Assembly: GCA_964016985.1 (NCBI GenBank)
Contig: OZ024831.1
Span: forward strand, 85,888,095 to 85,952,094
Direction of reading: 5' to 3'
From: Anodontia alba
Lineage: Eukaryota; Mollusca; Bivalvia; Lucinida; Lucinidae
Length of the DNA stretch: 64,000 nucleotides
Below, piece by piece: positions 56,056-64,000 of the stretch; within the stretch, counting starts at the first letter, position 1, and each line of letters begins with the position of its first letter. The notes under the pieces were generated by a model. It searched no databases. It saw only the letters and a program-made list of their open reading frames with translations, and was not told the origin of the DNA. Position numbers and translations under genes: made by a program.

Positions 56056-56275
56056 TGAGCCTCAACAAGCGAAAACATACCTCCTGGCATGTGTGCCCAG
56101 CGAAAACTCAAATCAGCCTGCGCATCTGCGCAGACTGATCAGTCTTCGTTGTCCTCATGACGAAACTTTGCATTTTGGGCTATCCAAAATATAACCAGTG
56201 AAGATTCTGATCAGCCTGCGCAAACCGCGCAGGCTGATCAGAATCTTCGCTAGGGGCACATGTCCGCAAGTACCT
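56056..56275. mobile_element. MITE, GATCAGCCTGCGCAT family, copy 3
   Basis: TGAGCCTCAACAAGCGAAAA at the left, CAGCCTGCGCATCTGCGCAG and GATCAGCCTGCGCAAACCGC / AGGCTGATCAGAATCTTCGC inside. The right terminal repeat is incomplete. Confidence 0.55.
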
Positions 56276-56561
56276 TTCCCGGCTTTGCGACTTTTTTGTA
56301 ATTGGTATTTATTGCGTCGTTGCAAAGGAACCAAAGGAGAAGCCCATTATATTTTCTATTTAAAACAGGCAAAAAGTAGTAGGGGGTGGACAGGTTTATG
56401 CGGTCAGGGTCACATTGGTGAGAGCACACTACAGTAAAGGAAAACAACAACTAATTTCAGGATAAATTGAACTCTCCTTACTTCACTACTTCGCACGCAC
56501 TGACATGTGATAATTTGTTTATATTAATGACTCACATCTTTTCTTTCTTTCTTTTTTTTTT

Positions 56562-56837
56562 GTTTAGATTAGAGTTTAACGGACCAGTCAACACCATTAA
56601 GGTCATGTCAAGCCGTGCACAACTTACGTCTTGTGCGCCAAGCGAAGATTCAGATCAGCCGGTGCATTCGTGCAGTCTGATCAGAATCTACACTGGACAC
56701 ATTTTGGACATCCAACGATGTAAAAACTCTTCTTATGGACAATGAAGACTCTGATCCGGCTGCGCATATGCGCAGGCTGATATAAGTCTTCGTTGCGCGC
56801 ACATATCAGAAGGTATGGTTTCTCACGTTGTGGCTCA
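56562..56837. mobile_element. SINE piece followed by MITE copy 4
   Basis: 56562-56620 has GGACCAGTCAACACCATTAA and GGTCATGTCAAGCCGTG (SINE body). From 56622, CTTGTGCGCCAAGCGAAGAT, CAGATCAGCCGGTGCATTCG and the right end AAGGTATGGTTTCTCACGTT, GTGGCTCA form the MITE. Confidence 0.55.
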
Positions 56838-57466
56838 AATGATACTGAGGTTGGTATGACAAGTTTATAAAACAAGGCATCCATGGATACTAGTGTCTCG
56901 CCTTTTGGTAACATTTACCAGAAAGTACTTCGGACAGGGGATAAACTGTTGACCAAAATTTGATAAATAACAAATGAGAAAAAAAATCCTTCACACTAAA
57001 CTTTTAAATAAAATCTGAAAATGAGTACTTTTTGGAACACCATCTCCATCTTATTTGGTCCTGCCCTCACTCCACTGGTCAAACTAAAAATGTGTTTGTA
57101 ACATTAACGGTCTAGTAAAATGGGATATATTACAACTACATGGAGACACAGATAGACAGATAACGGACAAACGAGTGGAATGATATGCTCATTTTTAAAA
57201 ACAACTGCAGAGACAATAAGCATACCAACTCCTATTCATTCAGAAGGCTGCCGATATAACCTAAAATTGTTACATACAATTTATATCTAACTCAATTTTT
57301 AGAATTGTAGTAGTTAGAAGTGAATTCAAATTATTGAAGTCACTATAGTGATCACAATCGTATAACTAATAACATACACTGTTATGTATCTGAAATTGGA
57401 CCCTTTGTGAGGTGGGTTGGTGCTACTTATTTGTGTAGGACTATCTGCACATGAGCAATAAATATC
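56838..57466. other. No gene recognised
   Basis: AT-rich spacer. No ORF with support. Confidence 0.35.
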
Positions 57467-57500
57467 TTTAATGGGCCTTGATACACTTGGCTGCTTTTCT

Positions 57501-57533
<33 letters not shown>

Positions 57534-57738
57534 GGCAAAGGAATAAACTGTTGTGACTTCCTGTTTGCATTCTTTTACAGAAATCATTGTCACTCCCATT
57601 CTGAAAAAGTCTACTCCAAAAGGAAAGAACTTGCTCCCAAGAGGGGCAAATTCTTCCCTTTTAGAGTAGACTCCTTTCAAGAGGGGTACAAAAACAGTTA
57701 AGAGTTCTTTCCTGAAAGTGTTTTCTCCTGAATTCCTC
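57467..57738. mobile_element. MITE-C copy with T-run
   Basis: TTAATGGGCCTTGATACACT at the left and TTTTCTCCTGAATTCCTCTT at the right, then AA. The hairpin TCTACTCCAAAAGGAAAGAA / AATTCTTCCCTTTTAGAGTA pairs well. A T-run lies at 57505-57533. Confidence 0.55.
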
Positions 57739-59296
57739 TTAACGTTGACCATAAGGTGTATGTGTATATTAACTGTGTAATGACCTCTTATATATCACTG
57801 TGATCAGTAACACTGTAATGTTTTGTAGCAACTGTCATGCTCTGTGTTGCTCTTTTGCACAGAATCTATCTATCTATCTTGTGACAACTTGGTTTATGTC
57901 CATTTTTGAGATATAAACGTTCTGACAAGTTTGCAATTTGTTCGCTACAGGCGTATTTTAAAGTTTTACTTTATAAAAAGTCACACTTAACATATAATAA
58001 GGCCAAATACAGTTGCCGTGTAGACTATCATATACATCAGAGGGAGATCTACCAGTTGTTAAAGTCTTTTCAATATATTAACAGGACACACCTACAAAAA
58101 ATGTACTTTATCACAACTTTAACATCATTAATATGATGTTTATTTTGACTGTGAACAACTGTTTCATAAACGATGTAAATTTTGGTAGTCAAATTTTTAA
58201 AAACATTCAAGAAAAAATATATAACCTACTCTATCTATAGACCGGTACAGCCTCTTGGCGGCAACTGTTTTACCTTTATTTAAGTGTTACAATATTAAGA
58301 CTATCTTCTTTTGATATCTATAAATAAATTTAAGTTTTTCTCTTAGTATTAGTCATATTTCTGTAAGAACAGACATTACCAATTACCATACGAATACTTT
58401 TGTGACAATGGACATTATTGTTAGTTTGTGCTGAGGTTTGATGAGATTTGACAGCCTAGTCAACCAAATGGGGTCATGTCGAGCGCATTCAGAGGTAAAA
58501 GAAGGTAAAACAGTACTTCAGCACATTCTTTTGCCAGATATGACAACTGCCCTTCTTGAATCAGCGGGAGAGAATGAACAAAGGACATTATGATATACAT
58601 ACATGTACTTTTGTAACAACAGGCTTATGATACACATAATTTTGTAACAACAGATATTACAATACACATACACACTTTTGTAACAATGGACATTATGATA
58701 CACATACTTTTATAAAAAATCATACAAGCAGCAACTATTTACTTTTTCTTTGTGCAAAAAGCTGAAAATCATAAACCTGCTGGAGATAATTTTAACACTA
58801 CCTCTGTCAGTGGATGTCAATATTTTCCAAACAGGTGAAAAACATATTACTATTAAAATTACCATATTTACCCTAAATATTAGGATAGACAGGCATAACA
58901 ACATAACCAAACTGTAGACCCAGATCAGATACCACAGAATGCAGATGCTGCAGAAAGCAGTGTCTGATCAGTGTCTACACTATTTGCCAATCAACAGCAG
59001 TTTTCAGACATGTCCACAGATAGTAAAATGGACCTGTTCCAACTTTCGGACAAGTATGTATAGTAATGAAGTAAGGAGTCCATACAAGATAAGAGCGGGT
59101 ATCCACTAATTTTTTTTTTTATTTCTCCAAGAAAACATATGCTGTGGGTACTTATTAGAAGTGCCTTGGTGGGGTGCTTCTAATGAGTTCCTAAATGTGT
59201 TTTCACACAGAAATAAGAACAATATCAGTACTTTTTGATGCCTTAAGGGTGTCTCAATATTTAGAGTAAGTATGTTATAGTTTTATTTGGACTTAC
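57739..59296. other. Downstream region of RBM42; SINE piece and hairpin
   Basis: 58420-58590 is a SINE body fragment (CAAATGGGGTCATGTCGAGC). 58590-58700 holds diverged repeats of ACACATACTTTTGTAACAAC. 58915-58990 is a CAAACTGTAGACCCAGATCA palindrome. 59110-59225 carries the module GTGGGTACTTATTAGAAGTG. The final RBM42 exon (residues after MNG) is expected on the minus strand here or further left but was not found. Confidence 0.4.
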
Positions 59297-59491
59297 CATT
59301 CATTTCTCTTATAGCCCTTACATAATCATTTGGGTCTCTAAAACTGACAAAGCCATAACCTTTTGTTTTCTGTGTTCTTTTATCGCGAACAACTTTGGCT
59401 TTAACAAAGGTTGGATATTTGGAAAAGGCTCTACTCAGTGTCTCATCTGTCACTTCATTTCCAAGATCTCCACAAAATAACCGAAAATCAT
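59297..59491 (-). CDS. RBM42: RBM42, RRM exon
   Basis: RBM42 is a conserved single-RRM protein associated with spliceosomal complexes and mRNA binding. This 195-nt exon has an acceptor (TATTTTCAG|AT) and donor (AATG|GTAAGT) on the minus strand. Two bases complete the Asp codon begun in the upstream exon; then 64 codons run DFRLFCGDLGNEVTDETLSR, AFSKYPTFVKAKVVRDKRTQ, KTKGYGFVSF, RDPNDYVRAIREMN. RNP2 (LFCGDL) and RNP1 (KGYGFVSF) are intact. The first base of the next Gly codon ends the exon. The usual GKYVGSRPIKLRKS continuation of the family must be on a further exon, not found in the window. Nothing suggests a pseudogene. Confidence 0.93.
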
Positions 59492-59570
59492 CTGAAAATA
59501 TATATATATAATGAGATAAGATGGGAAGTTACTTCAAAAAGAGAAACAAATTTTGAAGGACTTGTTTAGG

Positions 59571-59730
59571 AGTACTTGATGATAGTTCTGGGATAAGTTA
59601 CTCATTTTCTGCATTAAAATGTATGTTGTGGGTACCCATTAAGGCATTTCAAATGTGTACCCACCACATATGTTTTTTATGGAAAACTAAGAAAAAATAT
59701 CCCAAAACTATTGCCAAATATTCCTCCTTA
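59571..59730. mobile_element. MITE-B copy in RBM42 intron
   Basis: AGTACTTGATGATAGTTCTG at the left and the complement of AGGAATATTTGGCAATAGTT at the right are inverted ends. The core is ATGTTGTGGGTACCCATTAA ... GTGTACCCACCACATATG. Relative of 21481-21653. Confidence 0.5.
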
Positions 59731-60387
59731 ATAAGTCCTCTGCTTAATATCATCTCACCAAAAACATATAATATAGTATAATTATCATTACAAGATGATT
59801 ACAATGTTTCCAAGGTAAAATAAAAGTACCACAAAACAACTTTTGATACCATAAGAGTTTTTTTCAGAGTAGTATTCTGGGGGTTAGTTTTTTTTTATTT
59901 ATCCACGAAAACATATGTTGTGGTACTCACCAAGGCACTTCTTATGAGTACCCTTGTCTGTTGTGTTTTAACCACTGTATACTGAATAAACTCCCATCAC
60001 TATATATTGGAAGATTCTAATTTCAATTTTAGGTATGTCAGGCCATGTCATTTAGATATTCCTAGAGAAAAATGGTTGAACTATTTGCAAACAGGAGACC
60101 AAGATCTGATCTGGGTCTGCACTGTTTGCTAATTACCCTTTATGGGGACTCCAGACTACAATGGGTTAATGCAGAACTAAAGAAAATTATCCCAGAATTA
60201 TAATCAAATACTCTTTATTAACAACCCTCTGTGATACCTTGTCACTTGTATGCACTGAAAATAAGCATGCACATCTGTGCAGTCTGAGCAGGGTCTCTGC
60301 TGCCCATTTACAGTTCTAATTATTTGATATCAAACATTCATATGCAGCAAAGGACCTGATATGCAAGGGCAGATTTGCATGCTTTGT

Positions 60388-60930
60388 GTTTGAGTCAGCC
60401 CACTGGGGTCATGTTGAATGTGGTCAATTTACCTGACCACACTTTTACTGGGCAGGCTTAGCCCTCTAAGCACAGTCTTCGCGAAATCTTTCCAACAGAT
60501 GCAGGACAGCTGTCAGACAAACTGAAATTTTTGGCAGGACAGAATAAAATTCTGCAGGACAGGAGGCTTGTCTGTTATCAAATCACTATCTCGTTTTACC
60601 AGAAATCAGAGGACATTTGTCAGACAAACTGAAATTTTCTGCAAGATAGAATGAAAATTTGCCGGTTTTGTCAGACAGTCCAGCAGTTTTCGCAAAGACT
60701 GTAAGCAGTTAACCAGTATTATGCGCATTCTTTCACCAGAAACTGACAACTGCTCTTCTTGAATCAGCAGAAGGGAGAGAATGACCACAGAGAGTAGACA
60801 ACTAGTGTAGACCCAGAAAGTAATTCGTGACCAATCTACATGAAAGAATGTTGCCGACCTGGCAGGGATCCGACCTGCAACCTCCTGATCATCAGTCAGA
60901 CAGGCCTCAAACTAAGCTACCAAGGCCGGC
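60388..60930 (-). mobile_element. SINE with intact head region, interrupted by another element
   Basis: Body: CACTGGGGTCATGTTGAATG, TTTACCTGACCACAC, GGGCAGGCTTAGCCCTCTAA; after the interruption, AGTTAACCAGTATTATGCGC and ACTGACAACTGCTCTTCTTG. The minus-strand head at 60930 is GCCGGCCTTGGTAGCTTAGT with box B-like AGGTCGGATCCCTGCC. The head has diverged, so the element is old. The insertion is at 60472-60702. Confidence 0.65.
60472..60702. mobile_element. Small element inserted in the SINE (231 bp)
   Basis: ACAGTCTTCGCGAAA at the left is mirrored by TTTTCGCAAAGACTGT at the right. AAGC flanks both sides (CTAAGC|ACAG and CTGT|AAGC), while uninterrupted SINE copies read CTAAGCGATTAACC with one AAGC, so a 4-bp duplication is likely. 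Inside, GTCAGACAAACTGAAATTTT occurs twice. Superfamily not assigned. Confidence 0.6.
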
Positions 60931-61698
60931 CGATGATGTGCATGCTGATTTGGGTCTTTGCTGCCCTCTTTCTGTTCTAATGATTTGATATTAAACATCC
61001 ACATGCTGAAGAGACCTGATAGGTCAGGCCAGATGTGCCGAAGCTTTGGGCCATATCTGCTAGCATATGCCACGGAGAACCCTTTCACATTGCCACCCAT
61101 AATCTTGATGGAAAAAAAGTACCATAATTAGCCTAAGTATTCAAGCAATTAAATCCTTACCATACTTATCCTAAAAGTTGAACTATATACATTGTACTAT
61201 CTGTCGATAAGTCTAAAAATTGCTGCATGAGTAACCCAGATCAGTTGCCACATTCTGTGGCATCTGATCTGGGTCTACACTACTTGCTAAACCCTTTCTG
61301 TAGGAAGACTTATGGCAAAATATGGTAAACTATGATTACATAGCTAAAGATAAGTTAATATCTGTGGTGATAATTTTGTATTTTCTTTTTTTCTTTTTGC
61401 ATGAAAACATGCCTTGTAGAAATGCACAGGAATTGCCTCTATAAGGCAATGTCAGTGCATTCCCTCTGAAGCTATGTAATTATTGTCTGAACGCCCTCTT
61501 TATCTGGAGCCTTATAATGTGGTAAAAACCTAAGTAGCATTTACCCAAAATATTCGTAAAACTTACCTGCTCACCATACCAATCTTAAATTTTGAACAAG
61601 TTTGAACATGTCCATCATACTACCTGTTGATAAGTTTAAAACCTGCTTGACGAGTGGCTAACAAAACATATGTAGGACTTGATTAGATGATGCATTCA

Positions 61699-61803
61699 CC
61701 CAGCTAGCATTCTACGTAAATCTACATCGGGCCGTCAATGGCCCGTCAGCTACCCTGACGGTCGATGACGGCCCGATATAGATTTATGTAGAATGCTGAC
61801 GGG
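61699..61803. mobile_element. Fold-back MITE, GCATTCTACGTAAATC type
   Basis: CAGCTAGCATTCTACGTAAA and TCTACATCGGGCCGTC pair with GACGGCCCGATATAGATTTA and TGTAGAATGCTGACGGG. The loop is around AGCTACCCTGACGG. It is intronic in RBM42 and related to 54579-54680. Confidence 0.65.
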
Positions 61804-61914
61804 GCAGTGATGCCTGATCTGAATCTAAACTGTTAGCTCAGGCTTGCCTATCCAAATATTTAGGGTAAATATGGTCAGCTTATATCATTGCAGGTGGGGA
61901 ACAAATACATTATG

Positions 61915-62168
61915 TATATTGGCCATGTCAAGAATAAAGTGCCTTTGAGCATATGCAAACTGTGCAGAGTTACATCATCTTGCACATGTGTAAAGTCTCA
62001 TCATTCTGGGCATTTTCTCTCCATTGAAACATTTTATTTTATAGTATCCAATGACTCAGTTTGCTGACAGCAAAGCTCTGATCAGACTGTGTGGATGCAC
62101 AAGCAGATCTGGGCCATCACTATTCACATTTGCCCAAAGACACATTTTTGAATGGCACAGCCCATAAA
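61915..62168. mobile_element. MITE-G copy abutting the RBM42 splice donor
   Basis: On the minus strand it reads ATTTATGGGCTGTGCCATTC, GGCCCAGATCTGCTTGTGCA and TCCACACAGTCTGATCAGAG, aligning with 48609-48834. The far end is TATATTGGCCATGTCAAG near 61915. Its edge is about 6-8 bases from the exon end at 62175. Confidence 0.6.
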
Positions 62169-62174
62169 TTATAC

Positions 62175-63122
62175 CTTGATCCCATTCAGAAAGTGTTTGA
62201 TCCTCCCAGGCTTGCCCTGCTGCAAATCGTATAAATTTTTTCTTCTTTTCTTTCTTTTCCTTTTTAACTACAGGTACAACACTGGTATCAATCTCCATAT
62301 CTGCCAATTGGAAGTCTTCCTGAGGCTCTACTTTTGCTACTGTTGCTGGAATTTCTACAGAAATTTCAGGTGTTACATTAGCTGAGATGACACTATCTTC
62401 TTTTGCATTGTCTTTATTGTCTGAGTTGTTCTCTGCTACTTTATCTTTTCTTTTCCTCTTTCTTTTCTTTTCCTTCTTCTCCAATGGCACTACAATTTGT
62501 GGAGCCGAAGCATAAACAACTTTTGGTTTATCATCCTCTGGATCTTTCTTTTTTTCAATGTCTTCTGATTCCACAGATTTATGGGCTTCTCCTGAGCTTA
62601 CACCATACATCCCTCCACCACTAGGTTCTTGGGGACCACCAGGTACAGGGGCAGGTCCAGGACCCATGTTAAAATCTGGTCCTGGTCCTGGACCCATTGG
62701 ATGCATTGGAGGTCTCATAGGACCCCTTGGAGGCATCGGTCCTGGACCCATGGGGCCAAATCCTCTTGGTGGACCAGGATAGGGCCCAGGCCCTGGTCCA
62801 GACATGGAGGGACCCATTGGACCAGGTCCCATGGGACCAGGACCAGGTCCCATGGGTCCTGGACCAGGTGGTCCCCCTCCAATCATTGGTCCGGGGCCAC
62901 CAGCAGGACCATACAGAGGCCTTGGAGGAGGGGGTGGTCTCATCCTTGGAGGACCCATCATGGGTCTTGGAGGAGGGGGTGGTGGTCTGTGACGTAGCTG
63001 AGGAGGAATAAATGAAGTTGATGATTGACCAGAGAGAATTGGTGGTGGAGGGGGAGGGGGTGGTAAAAATGGGATGTCAGGTTTAGAAACTGGAGGTGGT
63101 GGAGGAGGTGGCTTCAGCAGCT
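62175..63122 (-). CDS. RBM42: RBM42, proline-rich and linker exon
   Basis: A 948-nt minus-strand exon with acceptor TTAATTTCAG|AG at 63122 and donor CAAG|GTATAA at 62175. It encodes about 315 residues. First come polyproline runs (LLKPPPPPPPVSKPDIPFLP). A long region of GPGPMGP-type repeats follows, then KVVYASAPQIVVP, Lys/Arg-rich stretches (EKKEKKRKRKRKDK), an acidic segment, KKEKKEKKKKFIRFAAGQAW and EDQTLSEWDQ. The last base pairs with AT of the next exon to give the Asp-Asp-Phe junction that starts the family's RRM region. The low-complexity N-terminal half and the FIR-AAG-WED motif before the RRM are typical of RBM42. An ATG further upstream at 63180 is intronic read-through, not the start. 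The 5' exon(s) lie beyond 63122 and were not identified. Confidence 0.9.
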
Positions 63123-63622
63123 CTGAAATTAACAAAATTAACAAAATAACCCTTGTCATGTTGAATAAATTAAGATGCAATACATACTTCTAATTGTCAG
63201 CCAACCAGATGACTTGATCAAGGTTGTTGATTTAACTTCACATTGAATGACAAACAGTGCAAATCCAGATAAGTTTGCTTCTTAGATGCCAACTGATCTG
63301 GATCTACATTGTTTTGGAAAGGCAGGTCATATCTGGGCTCAGCAGGACCAGGGTTAACAATTAATTTCTAACATATTATTAATTAAAATTTGCTTTTTAT
63401 GCAGTTATATCTTAAAATGCATAGAGGGATGTCAACCATGTAAACCCTAACCATACTGCTCCTTCATGAGCAGTCTGATCTGAGCTTACCCTGTTTGCAT
63501 ATGCCATTCTGACAAAAACTTTGGTAAACGAAACTGCAGACCATTTACCATAAGCTTTATCAAATGAAAAGAATTCCACAGAAGACAATGTCACACCTGC
63601 TTGCTCATGTCAATATAAGAAA
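63123..63622. other. RBM42 upstream intron (presumed)
   Basis: 63255-63355 contains a CAAACAGTGCAAATCCAGAT / GATCTGGATCTACATTGTTT palindrome and CAGCAGGACCAGGGTTAA, matching the right end of the 40018-40231 type. No exon-like frame on the minus strand. Confidence 0.45.
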
Positions 63623-64000
63623 ACAAGAGGCCCATGGGCCACGACTCGCTCACCTGAGTGACATAAACACTGCAGAGATGTTATGCAACATTTGTCCAAT
63701 CCTATCATCGCAACCAATGAAAAGATCATCATTTGAGCAGTTCTTAGTTTTGAAGAAGAATATATGGGCCTGACAGTCAATGGAGCATAATCATTTGAAT
63801 AAACTATCAATCACATTTCACCAGTAGGATCAATGCGAAATTTGGTGGAAATTGGCTAAGTGGTTTCTGAAGAATCATGATTTTATACATGTAAACAGCA
63901 CAGTGGCAGGGAAATATAATAAATATAAACAAGATGACGGCCATCTTAGATTTCCAATCAGAACAATTTTAACTACTGTTGATCTACAAGTCACTTTGAT
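63623..64000 (+). mobile_element. Start of a pearl-type element, runs off the window
   Basis: ACAAGAGGCCCATGGGCCAC with GACTCGCTCACCTGAGTG is an intact left terminus. It is followed by a unit with ATCATTTGAATAAACTA and GGTGGAAATTGGCTAAGTGG, and from 63935 GACGGCCATCTTAGATTTCC and TTTTAACTACTGTTGATCTA, a core unit of the 7998-9880 type. The right end is outside. Confidence 0.7.

Larger units (their letters stand above)
59492..62174 (-). other. RBM42 intron, rich in mobile elements
   Basis: About 2.7 kb between the two RBM42 exons. It contains MITE-B (59571-59730), a further module copy (59912-59955), a CAAACAG palindrome (60080-60130), a SINE with an inserted element (60388-60930), another CAAACAG-type copy (61230-61290), a fold-back MITE (61699-61803) and MITE-G (61915-62168). 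No additional exon is needed because the flanking phases join exactly. Confidence 0.8.

Noticed and set aside
3700..57000. CRISPR arrays, operons or bacterial features
   Set aside because: The spaced palindromic repeats are MITEs and tandem units without unique spacers of uniform length, and the genome is plainly eukaryotic (spliced RBM42, SINEs).
57000..59290. Last RBM42 exon (KYVGSRPIKLRKS region)
   Set aside because: I looked for its minus-strand coding pattern and did not find it. It is probably further downstream than I could confirm.
62558..63011. Plus-strand ORFs with GPGPMGP-like repeats
   Set aside because: Antisense reading of the RBM42 proline-rich exon.
63123..63180. N-terminal MHLNLFNMTRVILLILLIS on the RBM42 frame, resembling a signal peptide
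   Set aside because: It is intron sequence upstream of the acceptor at 63122. RBM42 is not secreted, and the exon begins mid-codon.

Overview
The window looks like nuclear DNA of a bivalve mollusc. It is AT-rich and intron-bearing, with very few coding exons in a dense mosaic of short non-autonomous transposons. The strongest pointer is a repeat family that opens with a version of ACAAGAGGGCC...CGCTCACCTGA and closes with a GACGGACGGACAGACAG-type tract and a hairpin ending in CAGGTGAGCTAAAA. Between these ends lie long tandem arrays. This is the architecture of the oyster 'pearl' and fly DINE-1/mini-me elements (Helentron-associated elements with a GTCY microsatellite). The species cannot be named from sequence alone.

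Coding content. (1) The right end carries part of RBM42, a conserved splicing-associated RNA-binding protein, on the minus strand. One exon is at 62175-63122 (proline-rich region and lysine-rich linker) and one at 59297-59491 (the RRM). The phases join exactly. The 5' exon(s) and the last exon were not found. (2) A plus-strand gene with no recognised family has exons at 46333-46547 and 49585-49719, and possibly a start exon at 44235-44256. All phases are compatible and give about 123 residues. (3) A plus-strand exon at 37767-37980 encodes a secreted-peptide precursor with a signal peptide, a Lys-Arg site, two cysteines and a proline-rich tail. (4) Several weaker short reading frames are listed with low confidence.

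Layout. 0.4-12.3 kb: five or more head-to-tail Helentron-type arrays. 12.3-24 kb: hairpin MITEs, a 26-bp minisatellite (20.35-21.04 kb) and perfect palindromes. 24-26.6 kb: sparse sequence with short ORFs. 26.6-32.7 kb: another run of arrays, one interrupted by an insertion with a Lys/Arg-rich ORF. 33.7-34.0 kb: a tRNA-derived SINE. 35.1-36.9 and 40.7-45.7 kb: further arrays. 46-54 kb: the unknown gene, its MITE-filled intron and AT-rich DNA. 54-59 kb: MITEs and SINE pieces. 59.3-63.1 kb: RBM42. 63.6 kb to the end: the start of another array element.

Three patterns stand out. Every array element whose polarity can be read has the same orientation. One palindromic module (core TACTCRTTAGAAnCGCCTCG and its complement) occurs inside several MITE families with different terminal repeats. 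A MITE lies directly against the RBM42 splice donor. Element edges, periods and copy numbers were read by eye and are approximate unless called exact.
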